This document shows, one piece after another, positions 37,489 through 48,739 of a stretch of 64,000 bases of DNA. The translations under genes were made by a program, and so were the position numbers. Numbering within the stretch: the first letter of the stretch is position 1; each line of letters starts with the position of its first letter. The notes beneath the pieces are model-generated. The model was not told where the DNA came from. It saw only the letters and a list, made by a program, of their open reading frames with translations, and searched no databases. The stretch is from Selaginella tamariscina (Eukaryota > Streptophyta > Lycopodiopsida > Selaginellales > Selaginellaceae). The stretch spans positions 62,001 through 126,000 of the forward strand of contig PUQB01000650.1 in NCBI GenBank assembly GCA_003024785.1, written 5' to 3'.

Positions 37489-38175
37489 CTAACCCCTGCA
37501 TTTGTGAGGCATCTTATCTGCATTTGCCTCTATAAACGCTTTGAGTATCTCTATGGTTGCCATAATGTAAGAGTGGGTTTTGACCAAGTGAGTATTCCCA
37601 TGTACTAAGGTGCATGCTCTATCTAGCCACTCAGCCCTCCGACAATAGAACATGGTCTTCAGGATCCTATATATAATGTACCAAGCTTTGAAGTAGATGG
37701 CCACCTTATTAAATATCATGGATGTACTCTGATAACCTGTGTCCAAGGCCATTCCATCAATACACACCCAATTAGTGCAACATATACAAACTCATGCCTT
37801 TGCTTTTGGTGAGCTTACGAAAGGCATGTCTACATTAGGTTATTTCATTCCAGTTCGCCATCTGACAACACTTCTTTTTGTAGTAGTCAATTATGAAGAT
37901 GCTAGTAACGCTTGCTGAAGATGTGAGATCCATCTTAACCCTCTTGCCAAACTCATTAGGGTTAATTTGCAGCACATAAATCTCGTTTTTCTTACTATAG
38001 GACCATTGCAAGGAACCTCTTCAAACATGGGTTGCCCTTCTAGGTTGTTATTATTGAAATCCAACCGTAAATATGTTGATCCATCTAGTCGATGCAATGT
38101 GCCATTAAGTGAAACTTTTGTCATAACTACACCCACAAAGTAGGCCCCTAGTTTCTCTTCTGATACGGCTTCCAT
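37489..38175 (-). pseudogene. Unrecognised decayed coding region
   Basis: Two minus-strand frames, EAVSEEKLGAYFVGVVMTKV...STYLRLDFNNNN (37891-38175) and DGMALDTGYQSTSMIFNKVA...AFIEANADKMPHKCRG (37489-37767). Codon composition looks coding-like but stops separate them. No family recognised. They lie upstream, on the same strand, of the decayed region at 30.8-33.0 kb and may belong to one degraded mobile gene. Confidence 0.3.
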
Positions 38176-38659
38176 TGAATTGATAACTCAGATTATGCCC
38201 CCTCCCAACCTCGATCTCATGAAAAAAGAGAATCACCTCATCCCTCATAGTAGGTAAGCCATCATCTTGTGAACTCGTACTAATATTTGTTTATGACTCT
38301 GCATTCTTTATGTCAACCTTTACTTCATCCACATTCTACAATACATGAGAACCCTCTTCAAATTCCATTCCAAGAACTTGTAAATAGTGTTCACCCAAAT
38401 GTACACACAAGACCCTTGAGCAATATTATGACATGACGCATTATCATCTCAAACTTCCACGGTTCCAGTGCCAACTATCTTGCTATTCTGAAGAAGATAT
38501 ACTTTATCTCTAGTATTAAACATATTGATCTGCACAAATAATTGTATCATTTATAATATTTGTTTATACAATATGTAATAAAATTTGAATTGAGGGTGCT
38601 TAATTTATATGCATGTGCAATGACATATAATTATTATAGGGATAGATTCTCATGCTTAA

Positions 38660-39275
38660 TTAATACAAGTGGTGGCGAGATTAATCCCACCACCCCTTCC
38701 CTATCTCCTAGAATGATGGGTGGGATTAATCCCGGCCACAACTCTCTTCGACAGGGAAGAGGTGGCAGGATTAATCCCGCCACCTCTTATGGTGAGCGTG
38801 ATTACATATTGACTTGTTACGATGTGTCATTTGGTGAAATTATTTTTAAGGTTCGGATTGCACTATAATCCGTTAAGGATTTATCCATCCCTTTTACTTA
38901 GAATTCTCAGTTAGCCGAGATTTTAGAGAGTTCTCGATGGGGTGACAGGATTAATCCCGTCAATGCTTTCTTACTTCTTAAAATGGTAAGCGGGATAAAT
39001 CATGTCCATAACTCTTTGAAACAGGGGAAGGGTGCCGGAATTAATCCCGCCACCCATTCCTCACCTCTTAGAATGGTGGCTGGGATTACTCCCGTTTGAA
39101 ATTAATCCCTTCACCTCTTCACCATTATAGAGAGTTATGGGTGGGATTAATCCTGTTGCCCATTCTAGAAGGCAAGGAAGCATTGGCATGATTAATCCCC
39201 CATTTCAGAGAGTTGTGTGTAGGATTAATCTTGCCCACCATTTTAGAAGGCAGGGAAACATTGGCCATATTAATC
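38660..39275. repeat. Cluster of ~11 palindromic GGATTAATCC motifs
   Basis: Motifs based on 'gggattaatcccgccacc' recur at roughly 50-80 bp spacing, alternating with 'ctcttagaatggtggg' and 'agagagttatgggtggga' linkers on both strands. The core 12-mer GGGATTAATCCC is a perfect palindrome. Confidence 0.85.
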
Positions 39276-39390
39276 CTGCCACCCCCATTGAGAATTCTTT
39301 AAGATCTTAACTAATCGAGAATCTTAAATAAAGGGGATGTGTGAATGAGATAAATCCCTAATGGAATCTAGTACAATCTTAATTGATTCC
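38848..39390. mobile_element. Foldback/MITE-like element with ~95-bp imperfect inverted ends
   Basis: The left end (38848-38942: 'gattgcactataatccgtta', 'ggatttatccatccctttta', 'gagagttctcgatgggg') is the imperfect reverse complement of the right end (39287-39390: 'cccattgagaattcttta', 'aaataaaggggatgtgt', 'ataaatccctaatgga'). The interior is the palindromic motif cluster. No coding capacity. Confidence 0.75.
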
Positions 39391-41006
39391 TAAACCGTAT
39401 AAGTACTATGCATTTATAAAGAAAATATAAATTTGATTTTGATAAAGAGTGTAAGAGAGTGAGTTTTTATAAGTAGTTTTAAATTTGTTATAAATAGTTG
39501 TGCTTTTTTATAAATGATAGTACCCAATTTAGTGTCGCTCTTGATATAAACACTATCTAAGGGGAGATCTAAAAAGAGAAAATGATACAAAAAAAAAACC
39601 CTTGTTAAAAATACAGATTGGATTTGAGTGGGAAATTAAAAGCATTTTCAAATTTATATATCAAATTGATAATATTCATGTAAGAATTTCAAATTTCTGA
39701 CATTTTGATATAATAAAGAAATTTAAGAGTGACTTAACATAAATGACCAACTTTAAGACAATATTGCGCATGATTCTAATGCTTTTTAAAATTGCATTTA
39801 ATACATTTAACATTAGAACTACCCAAAAACCTAACTGGGACACAGAAAACCAAGGTAAGAGTTTTATAAATGGAATTGTTAGCTTCGCATAGAGTTTCTT
39901 ACAAACACTTAATGATACCCGGACAGACCATCACTAAATATCTAAGTGCACTAAGTGGGCTTATTTCTTTTAAACCTAGGGCTTATCAACATATAATAAC
40001 AATTAACATCCAAAGTAAAGAGGAATCATAATCAAAATTATGACAGCAAAGTGCCTTGGAAATGTGACATGGTTGTGAATCATATGGACACTTTTTACTT
40101 CCACACTGGTCTAGCTACTCCAATTTCACTATTGGGTCGTTGGCCATGTGTTTTAGAAACCTTGAAGCTCATCCACAAACAAGTCTTATGGGTGATCTCA
40201 AAGTAAAAGAAACAACACTTCTAACCTGTACACAATGCTCTCATAAACACATTTGCACTTGAGGCTACTTAGGAATATGAGAGGCACTGTCAGTAACCTG
40301 CACAAAAAACAAATGGCCCTGTTGAGAATTCCGATTCAATGGAGGGATTTACCTTAGATAGTGTACAAGTGTCATCAATATCAAATAAGCTTCTTCTTCA
40401 TTTGCTTTTACATATGGACAATTATAAAAACGAGAACAAAAAAAAGTAAATCATTTTAATTAAGGGTTTACTAATGTATCATGTCTTAATTTGTTTCAGA
40501 GTTCATTTCATAGTTTATGCCGATTGGTGATCTTTGGAAGGAAGGAAGATGGTTGTTTATATATATTTTATAAATATATATGGATATATATTAGTCACTT
40601 AATTTTTTAATTATTATATTAATATTTATATTAATTATTTTTTATTTAATCTTATTAATGACATGTCTGAGAGAGAGAGAAAGAGATTAACCAGTAAATT
40701 GTGACATTGATAATGTTTACAAACTGATTAGAATGTAAACATTAGAACGGTAATGAAGTGGTGTGGTAGTTGTTATTATATATAATCACATATACAGTTA
40801 ACCTAGTTACTATAGTTTGAAATAATAAAAGTGCTTATATGTCTAGCAATTTTCATGGCGACATATAAAACACTGTTTTCCTTTTTCCCTCATCAGTTCT
40901 AAGATAACTAAGCTCACAAAAACGTGTCTTTGAATACGGAGACAACCAATTAATGAGTTAATCAGCGATGTTATTCTTCCATGTTACGAGTGGGCGAACT
41001 AGGTCC
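39391..41006. other. Spacer with LTR fragment
   Basis: AT-rich; contains the family A LTR fragment at 39828-40045 and a (GA)n at 40670-40682. No gene seen. Confidence 0.5.
39828..40045 (-). repeat. LTR family A, 5' fragment (minus)
   Basis: The reverse complement starts TGTCATAATTTTGATTATGA and runs through 'ctaagtgcactaagtgggc' (seen here on the plus strand), matching the first ~215 bp of the solo LTR. Confidence 0.8.
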
Positions 41007-41410
41007 TTAAATGTTTACATGAACCTTTTGTGTACGACCTTCCATTTGCATCACACGATCAGGCGTACCAAACTGTGCCCATATATAGACCTTTCCTTCA
41101 CCTCCATGCTTCAAACCAGCTGCAACAATATGCTTTGGATAGGGCGTAGTCCTCCAAACCACCTTAGTATCAACTATGATCTCCCCTAGAACTGTCACTA
41201 CGCCACATTCAAGCTTAAGCAACGCCAAGTTCTCACTAGAGCCTCTTCCCACCACCAAGAAGTTGGTAGTACTATCCCAAGCTACGAAATAGCTAACGGC
41301 TCCACAGTATGTAGATATGCAAACTCCCTTGGCTCTAATTCCAAGAACATGATTCTTTTCCCACTGATAACATAACACCTGTTGTCAACCACAAGCGGAG
41401 ACATGTCGAC
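41007..41410 (-). CDS. Unrecognised, possibly beta-propeller-like fragment
   Basis: An open frame with FVAWDSTTNFLVVGRGSSEN, LALLKLECGVVTVLGEIIVD, HIVAAGLKHGGEGKVYIWAQ. A second frame from 41410 (MSPLVVDNRCYVISGKRIMF) looks like the preceding blade. The pattern of short beta-rich repeats suggests a kelch- or F-box-associated propeller, as seen in moss F-box proteins, but no signature is decisive. It is probably one gene with a frame change near 41290. The 5' part was not found. Confidence 0.35.
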
Positions 41411-41555
41411 AAATTAGTCAAATTGCTAGGGTTTAACTTCTTTTCTTGAAGCATACTAGGTAATACATTTATGTTGTACATATACAACTATGTCCGAATC
41501 AATTCCTCGGTCTTTCATCCCTGTTTCAAGACAAAGTTGCTTCTCTGAAGCTTTC

Positions 41556-42870
41556 TCACTGGCCAAGGCCGAGCAATGCTTTGAGTGCAGCAACATATTT
41601 GAGGGAGTGCGGTTCCCACTCCATACTTCTCACTAGATCCATAGCCACTGAGCTCTCCCCGTTTCGAACATATCCTAGTATCAGGGACTTCCAAGTGGGA
41701 GCATTCTTCAAACTCATCCAGTTGAACACCTCCCTGGCACGATTTATGCTTCCGCAGCTGCTGTACATATCCACCAAAGCACTTGCCACTCCTATATATC
41801 CACATTCTCTAGTTTGTTTGTGGATGCCAATTCCCTTCTCCAAGCATAAATCTTTCTCTGCATCATCTTTGATTGCTAATAGCACGCAGGACTTCAGCTC
41901 AGTGGCAAATGTGACAATGGTAGCTCATGTTGGCAAACAGATCCAGCACTACCATGCTATCTCCGTTTTGAGCATACCCCAAGATGAGAGTGTTCCAAGC
42001 TGCAACATCCTTGAAAACCACCTCCCCGGCACTATTCATGCTTCCACAGTTGTTATACATATCCAACAACGTGGTCCTTCTCAAGACAGAGCCGTTTTTC
42101 ACAAGCGTGCACAAGCCTTGAGTGCAGCCATCGAATCTGGTTCACAGTCCATGCTGCTGAATAAATCCAGAGCCACGAAGCTTTCCCCGCTTTGCACATA
42201 TCCGCTGTTCCAGGTAACAATTTCCTTGCGAATCATGTGATGCATGCTTCCGCACTTGCTGTATATGTCCACCAGAGTGCTTGACACAATGATGTTGGAC
42301 TCGAATCCTCGATCTTTAACTTGTTTGTGAATGGCAATCAACTTCTCGAGACGGCGATCGTTTTTCGTAGCCAAGGCTCTGCAGTCTTGACCGAAGCCAC
42401 GAATGTGAAAGAATCCTATTGAACGAATCCATACGTACCCCGGCAGCCTGAGCGACGCCAAGGATACACGGAGGAAAAGCAGGACGTGATCTCCTGTACA
42501 AAGTTGGAAGATTTTTCTGAGCATCTATGCCATGCCCAGAAGCAGGCACTAGAAGCCCGAAGAAGCAACATGGGAACCCACAACTATGGCTGCTGCATTG
42601 GTCACAATGTGTGGCAAATACCGGAACATGGAACTTGCACAGCACTTGGACATCGTCGTCTGGAATTCTCTTGTTACAGAGCGTGATTAGTAAATTTCTT
42701 TGCAGCGAGCCAAATTAAAGCTGGGCCTCCTCGCATGTTGCGACGAAGGCCGCAGAGTCTGCTCCAATGCCCTCCGGCTCCATCTCCATCTCTTGCATGA
42801 GTAGACATTGCGAATGGCGATCCTGTTCAATGCACCCGCAATTGGCATACATCTGCACTACCAGATATCG
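41556..42870 (-). pseudogene. Pentatricopeptide repeat (PPR, PLS-type) gene, broken
   Basis: At least four PPR-like repeats occur in different minus-strand frames: MYANCGCIEQDR near 42850; GFESNIIVSSTLVDIYSKCG with EIVTWNSGYVQSGESFVALD (42130-42350); RTTLLDMYNNCGSMNSAGEV with DVAAWNTLILGYAQNGDSMV (41899-42080); and GVASALVDMYSSCGSINRAR with APTWKSLILGYVRNGESSVA (41590-41800). PPR proteins bind organelle RNA, and PLS-type members usually serve in RNA editing. No E or DYW domain was seen downstream. Single-base frame changes and short gaps break the frame between repeats; start and stop cannot be fixed. Confidence 0.75.
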
Positions 42871-42978
42871 CTAAGACCAGATGAGCGCCTAGGCGCTCCC
42901 ACATTGCCGTCGCCAGTTTCCCTAAATTTGTTTGTGGCACTAGTAGAATTTATTTGGCTAGATTCTAGAGACAATATT

Positions 42979-44319
42979 TTAAGCTTCGAATTCGAAAATC
43001 CTCAGGCCATCTTTCATGTCCTGTACGAGAGTCTTGAATAACTCGTCATCCTCAGTGGTGAACTCTATTGACTGCATAGCGTCCTCAAGCCCACCATGGC
43101 GTGCCTTAAGAAGCAGTTCCCACCATTTTGCCCAAACAGGGCCATCCACCGGCAGCAATCCCTCAGACTTGAGCAAACTATAGTCTTCCATGTGTTGAGC
43201 AATAAAGACCACAGCTGCTGTCCTGTTGCCAAATACCACCTTCTTCTTCAACTCAACACCAAAGTGCTCTCTAGCCTTCCGGGCAAAACCCAGCTTGCCA
43301 TTCTTGGACCCCTTGATCATGTCGACAACTAGACCCACGAGATTGGCACCTATGAACCATACCTGCCCATAGACTGAAACGTTGGGGAGCCATATGATGC
43401 TAGCGATGGAGTATGCGTAGAGCATGACTCCCGATAAGAACAGAGCTAACCTGCCAAGCAGCTTATCTTCTTGCTTCAACTTACGTTGAAAGAGTGCCTG
43501 GACCAAATCCTCTGTGCCTTCAACGATGTGAAATGTGTCGCTGTTGCTGTAAATGAGGCAGTCTCCCCGCTTGGGCGCACCTCTAGCAATCTCCGGCTCA
43601 GCATATTTGAACACAAAGATGGACTGTACTGTCCAGACTGCAAGTGCCATCCCGAGAGTACCTAATGTGATGAGACCTGCTGTGAACCATTCCTTGGTGA
43701 TCCCTGCCATGCAGATAAACCCTGCTGTGAGAACAAGGGGCAGCCAGCCCAATAGGAGCCAGTCCATATATGTTCCTTTGAGCTTAGCTCGAGCACTACA
43801 TACAGTGCCTGTTGATAAGACCAGCACCTCAACACTTCGACCAGCGTTTCTACCCTCAGTTTTTCTTTGTTGAGGCTTCCACAGCCCCTTATGCTCACTT
43901 ATGACACTGGCACCCACAGTGTTGAGCACAGGGCATTTGGTGTTGGAATAGAGGCCCAGATACTGCAACCCTTGAGGGCATTCCAAGTGAGGAGGAGCAG
44001 AGTTGCCAAGAGCCAATAGCTGGGCCACAGGGAAGCCAGTCATCTGGAGGATAGATGTGGCAAGGGACAGGCTTCCTGGGCCTACATGACCGGTGATGCT
44101 GAACATGTCATTCATAGATGAGAATGCGAAGCTCTTCTTTGCAGATTCAGTGCCGAGGGCAGAAATTAGACCCACCAGATCCAGCTTCTTTGTTCTGATG
44201 CGATCGATATCCGACCTTATTAGATCATTTGCTTCATCTCCGGCCTGTACTGCAGCAAATTGCTGTAAGAGAAGCACCGTGACCTGAAGGATGAGAGATG
44301 ATGCCCACTTCCGCAGCAT
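42979..44319 (-). CDS. Secreted-pathway membrane protein of unknown family
   Basis: An intact 446-residue frame from Met at 44319, chosen because it begins with a clear signal peptide (MLRKWASSLILQVTVLLLQQ, cleavage after AAVQA). An ATG at 44361 is in frame but lies only about 20 bases from a TATA-like 'tataaag' at 44380-44386 and would spoil the signal. After a ~160-residue luminal part (Cys pair around ECPQG and KCPVL) come four membrane segments at about 187-206 (WLLLGWLPLVLTAGFICMAG), 211-237, 287-311 (GRLALFLSGVMLYAYSI) and 317-335 (QVWFIGANLVGLVVDMI). A soluble tail with HFGVELKKKVVFGNRTAAVV and KWWELLLKARHGGLEDAM follows. I do not recognise the family. It is divergent from the HET-domain gene, 487 bp apart, and is the longest clean frame in the window. 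Confidence 0.8.
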   Translation of the reverse strand: MLRKWASSLILQVTVLLLQQFAAVQAGDEANDLIRSDIDRIRTKKLDLVGLISALGTESAKKSFAFSSMNDMFSITGHVGPGSLSLATSILQMTGFPVAQLLALGNSAPPHLECPQGLQYLGLYSNTKCPVLNTVGASVISEHKGLWKPQQRKTEGRNAGRSVEVLVLSTGTVCSARAKLKGTYMDWLLLGWLPLVLTAGFICMAGITKEWFTAGLITLGTLGMALAVWTVQSIFVFKYAEPEIARGAPKRGDCLIYSNSDTFHIVEGTEDLVQALFQRKLKQEDKLLGRLALFLSGVMLYAYSIASIIWLPNVSVYGQVWFIGANLVGLVVDMIKGSKNGKLGFARKAREHFGVELKKKVVFGNRTAAVVFIAQHMEDYSLLKSEGLLPVDGPVWAKWWELLLKARHGGLEDAMQSIEFTTEDDELFKTLVQDMKDGLRIFEFEA

Positions 44320-44806
44320 GGCGTCTGATCTGGTTGGGGTTCCAATGTGCATGCCTCGCATTCGACGGCTTTCGTACCCTTTATAGGAGGATTAAACTTC
44401 TATACAATGGCAAGTTTCAACGAAGATTTCAAAAGTGTTTAATATTCACTATTGCCACGTCAGTATATAATTAAACAGCTGTTAATAATATAGATATTAA
44501 ATATATTACTAAACTGGAATAATAAACAGGCTGCGAAATGGAGTGCAATTTATTGCGATTTAATACGATATATTGCAATCTGTTAGTGGGCCCCACATCC
44601 ACATCATTGCTAAGTCATCTCCAGCTGGCACTGGATCGCGATCTGTGATGTCAATGCCTAAGTTACCAAGCTCTGGTCCATGATACCCATAATGATCGCA
44701 CATGGGGCACGAAGACGAAAGCCGAACGTGTCTTTGTCGCCTTGGATGGTACATCATACATGCTTTCTCGGGCTTCATCTTCCTGTGTGCTCACTGCTCT
44801 CATACC
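44320..44806. promoter_or_regulatory. Shared intergenic region of a divergent gene pair
   Basis: 487 bp between the two start codons. A TATA-like box for the minus gene lies at 44380-44386. For the plus gene, no clear TATA box was placed; the stretch 44520-44580 repeats 'attgcgatt/atattgcaat'. The part nearest the HET start is open in frame with it (from 44702), so the true HET start could be further upstream. Confidence 0.4.
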
Positions 44807-46743
44807 ATGGTTCCCGTCCCAGTTTTCCAGCAGGACAAGCTACCTTACCGGGTGATTGATGTGGATGCAACTCTGAGTAGTGAAGGCAGGTTCCGGTTTT
44901 GTAAGGCGGATAATATGTGGGATTTCTGTGTCATCTCTCACACCTGGAACGAGCATGTCACCAGCCTCATGGAAGAGATCAAAGGCGCTGCCCAGGAATC
45001 CAACTGCAGTTACCCACAAGCAGTTACAAAGAAGAATTGGGCTCGCATCCCAGCAACAAAGGAGGCATATCTGAGCATCAAGGCATTCCTGGAAGTCCTC
45101 AAAGACCATGGAGTGAAGAAGGTATGGATGGATACCTGTGTATCGACCAGAGTACGGATTCCAAGGAGATGTCTCGGGAGATTCCACTGATGGGGCTTAT
45201 TACCGCCATAGCAGTGCGTGCTACGTCCCAATCAACGGATTTGGTTTCAACTGCAACCTCCGCATGGGGGAACATGTGACGCAAACGCTGCCTTGGCTCA
45301 ACAGAGTGTGGACTTTGCAAGAATTTTTGCTTCCAGACAGGATTTTCTTCTTCGTTGAGCTGGAAAAGTGGATGGAGGAGTGGCTGGCACCGAGTAGCCA
45401 CGGCCGGCAAGGATCTGGCACACTTTTGTAGCTGCTGTGTGGACGAATTCAGCTTCATGCTGGAGGCTTTGGAGAGTATGTCCACGAAGATGAAGGGCAT
45501 TCCTTGCAAGGTGGAGAAGATCAGGGAGGCGGACGTCCATCACAGGTGCATGCACTGTGGATGTCCGCCACTCCTCACAAAAGCATTCAAGAACAAGGTG
45601 GAATGCAGGCTTTACTTGGTTCAGCGGGAGATGGTGTTTGCAGTAGTCTGCCTGGCACAGTTCCACAATCGAGTGCAGTGCAATGACTGGGAAGAATCAC
45701 AAGAAGAACAGCTAAAAAGGTTTGATGAGGTATGGCCATTCATTACACGGAATGAATGGTTGCTTCGTGTCATGCACGCGAGAAGACAAGGCATATGGTT
45801 CAGCACGTTCGAGATGGTGGAGGAGGTCCGCAGTAGGCAGTGTAAGTTCGCACGTGATCGCCTCCTGGGCATGTTGGGACTCCTAGGTGTGAATGAAGCT
45901 AGAAATAGCCAACAGGAGCAACAGGAAGAGCAGGGCGCTCTTCAACTTGTTGGGGAGACACCAGAAGAGCAGCTGATTGAGCTAGCATGCAGAGGTGCAT
46001 TCACTGAGCAATTGTTGGTGGAGTTTTGCTGGATGGATAGTCATAGCGGCCGGTCCATGCCACGGGCATCCTGGATTCCCGATTTCACAGGTCAGGTTTC
46101 AAGGTTAAGCATCGCACATCCGCGCTATAACCAGGGGATGAAGCAGTTCCACAGCTTGGCCAGCAATGTACATGTCGCTCCTGAAGGGCCTATCACCTTA
46201 AGTGTCAAAGTTCTGAAAGGGTACGTCACCTGCGAAGATCAAAAGAATCTTTCATGGACTTCAGAGCACCATCGCCTTCACTTCAAGCACAGCTCCCTCG
46301 TCCACAAAAACTACGAAGATGACCTGTTTTCCTACTCTAGACAATTCAACCATGGTGAAGTAGAGAGCTTTAATCAGGAGCATAGGGATATCATCGACCC
46401 TGACGACAGAGCCTTCGGTGGTATAGATGGGACCCTTGAGCTCACTTTCAATGAACATGGGTCCTTCAGAATCCCTTTCTCAGGCCGGGTCTCCTTCTAC
46501 GGTTTCGAAATGTGGTTGCTCTATCTTGGTCATTTCCGTGGTAACGGCACTGTGTTGCTTTGCCTCCACAAGCGTGGTGCTGGAAACACAGTACACAAGA
46601 TCGGCACCCTTACTGCATCTTATATGGGCATGAGGACACCTCTAGACAACTTGGAAGATCCTCCAGAAGAGGTTACTATTGCAGGTTACGGGAAATGCTT
46701 GGACGACCATGTTGATTACTATCCTCCGTTAAGGGAGGTATAA
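44807..46743 (+). CDS. HET (heterokaryon incompatibility)-domain protein, frameshifted
   Basis: Starts at ATG 44807 in good context (accATGg). The HET domain is clear: DFCVISHTWNEHVTSL (SHTW motif), KVWMDT then CIDQSTDSKEMSREIPLMG, YYRHSSACYV, and LPWLNRVWTLQEFLLPDR. In fungi HET domains trigger cell death on non-self recognition; moss homologues exist, with unknown roles. The C-terminal ~440 residues (45355-46743) are one clean frame with RDRLLGMLGLLGVNEARNSQ, a SMPRASWIPDF motif, and WLLYLGHFRGNGTVLLCLHK, resembling the C-terminal halves of large HET proteins. Frame changes occur near 45135 (CC, one base short), 45192 (GGGG, one base short) and about 45395. Intronless. Total about 645 residues. 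Confidence 0.85.
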
Positions 46744-47529
46744 ACACCTTCCTTCCTAGTGCGAAATTTTTGCAGCAGGAAGCAGAAGAAGCCCACCACC
46801 TAAAACTATCTTTTTGTCTGGTCCCTCATTGTTACGCCTGAGGTGACACGTACCGTGTTCAAGTAGCTGTAAGAACTTGTCAATAGCACTGGTTTTCCAC
46901 TAGGAACTGAGGTTATTTCCATTACAATCGTTTAATAAATTTTAATAAGTATTAGGGAAGGAATTCCCTGAGGAGATTCCCACCCAGGAACCGCGAGGCC
47001 GGGAGGATTTATCTTTGACTTTGATAATTGATCTCGTCTTTTTAAATACACACATGATGTTCTTCTAAGTGTAGTTATGCAAATGAATGGGTTTTTTTTC
47101 GTTCTTTGACATGGCATACCAAGGTTTTGCAAGTGGAGATAGAGTACATCGTAAGAGAAAACAACAACAGACACATGCACATGCACAAGCTACATCAATA
47201 TGCATACGGACGAAAATATAAACACACGTACTCACATAGAGAGTTCGTGTGTGTGTAAGTATTTGGGATTCTTCTGAATTTTTAATTTAAATTTATTTAG
47301 GTTATAATTAATGAATTTGTAATTTGAATGTAAGTCAAATATAATTTACACATATTTATTTACAATATAATGATATTAATATGTTTATTCTACTGAACAT
47401 AGTTTAATACAAAGGATGCCATTCTACCCAATGGCTGTTTAGTCTTAGATGCTTTAACTAAAATATCAGTTTCTCAGGCCATTCTTCTAAGGTAAGCCTA
47501 TCGCTACACATACATATCGATATACTTCC
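46744..47529. other. Spacer 3' of the HET gene
   Basis: No gene seen. A (CA)n/(TG)n tract lies at 47165-47255. The HET gene poly(A) region is probably in 46860-46960 (AATAAATTTTAATAAG at 46932). Confidence 0.45.
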
Positions 47530-47935
47530 AGATGGAGCTGACCGGACTCCATAAACAGAAGGTTGATCTAAGAGTTATGTCACCTAACGAAAATCTCAAA
47601 CTTTGTACCATGGAATAAATGTTGAGCCGGGATGAGAGAGAGAGAGAGAGAACTACATCGACCCCGACACAAGTTATAACGCAAAATGCACCACGTAAAG
47701 AATTTGCATAAGTTAAGGAGACAACGGCAACACTGTGCAGTATGCCACATGCTCTTCTCAGACGTTCATTTATGAAGACGCATAGGATCTGTATCCAGAC
47801 AGGACAGAGATTATTATAAAAGGACTGAACATTGTGTAAGTCTACACATAAAAGACTTTATAGTCAGTGAAGATTAGATCATTAAAAGATTTTTGAGGCT
47901 GTATAATTATTATAATAACTTACAATTAATTAGTA
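47530..47935 (+). repeat. Left arm of inverted repeat around the germin-like gene
   Basis: Diverged reverse complement of 49590-50215. Matching blocks are 'aagagttatgtcacctaa', 'ggaataaatgttgagc', 'agttataacgcaaaatg', 'aagttaaggaga' and 'gtgaagattagatcattaaa' followed by 'agatttttgaggct'. Confidence 0.8.
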
Positions 47936-48394
47936 ATATATAATCATTTTGAAGTGCCTGTCGTAATCGGTAATGTTTAACATTCTTATATAATAAGTTT
48001 ATTTTGTGGGTGTGTGTGTCACTGTTTCCACGCAGTGAACGTCCTATCCGACGGTTATATTAAACTTATCTTACCCAATCTAACAGTTATTCTAAACTCG
48101 TGTAAGAATGATTAAAAAGATTATTAAAAATTATTAATGGCATAGGTAAATATAATAATGAATTTACTAAATTAAAGATAATAATTAGGTTAAAGGGATA
48201 GTTTTTTTAAAACTTAACCTTAATGTTTCATTCATTTAGATTTTATATTAATTTTTTCCTTTGAAAATGTTGTTATTGAGATCCTTCCATGGTTTTAAGG
48301 TGTATATATGTGTGTGATATATATATATATATATTAAGAACACTAATAAAAGGGTCATAATAATTAAATAGCTAATTAACGAGTTTATTCTTAA

Positions 48395-48715
48395 TGTCAT
48401 AATTTTTACTATAACTTTTATTTTACTTTAAGAATTACTTATTGTTATTTTGTAGTACATGTCGACAAGCCTTATGTATTATAAGAAACATCCCCATAAT
48501 GTATTTGAATATTTAGAGACGGTTCGGTAAGGTATAGCTAATGTATTTGAATATTTAGAGATGGTTCGGTAAGGTATTGCTAAATATTTATAAGAAACTC
48601 TAGCATTTAAATTTCCTCCTTAAGTGTTTATAGTTCGTTAGATCTCTATAGATTTTCTGAGTGATTCTGGCATGTTGAAATGGGTTAGGAACACCCTAGG
48701 GTTGCCCTAACCCAC
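48395..48715 (+). repeat. LTR family A, 5' fragment with internal tandem duplication
   Basis: Opens TGTCATAATTTTTACTATAA and follows the solo LTR start to the 'aacaccctagggttgcccta' region. A ~38-bp piece ('aatgtatttgaatatttaga' onward) is repeated in tandem at 48499-48575. It abuts the 3' end of the germin-like gene. Confidence 0.75.
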
Positions 48716-48739
48716 ACATACTGAATACATATGTGTATA

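Noticed and set aside
38660..39275. Regularly spaced repeats resembling a CRISPR array
   Set aside because: Spacers are related to each other and repeats degenerate and inverted; the genome is eukaryotic.
41581..42240. Plus-strand 219-codon open frame
   Set aside because: It is the complement of the PPR repeats; the minus strand shows the PPR consensus.
45100..45440. Programmed ribosomal frameshifting in the HET gene
   Set aside because: Three separate shifts, no slippery site, and the same kind of break in unrelated genes; missing bases explain it better.
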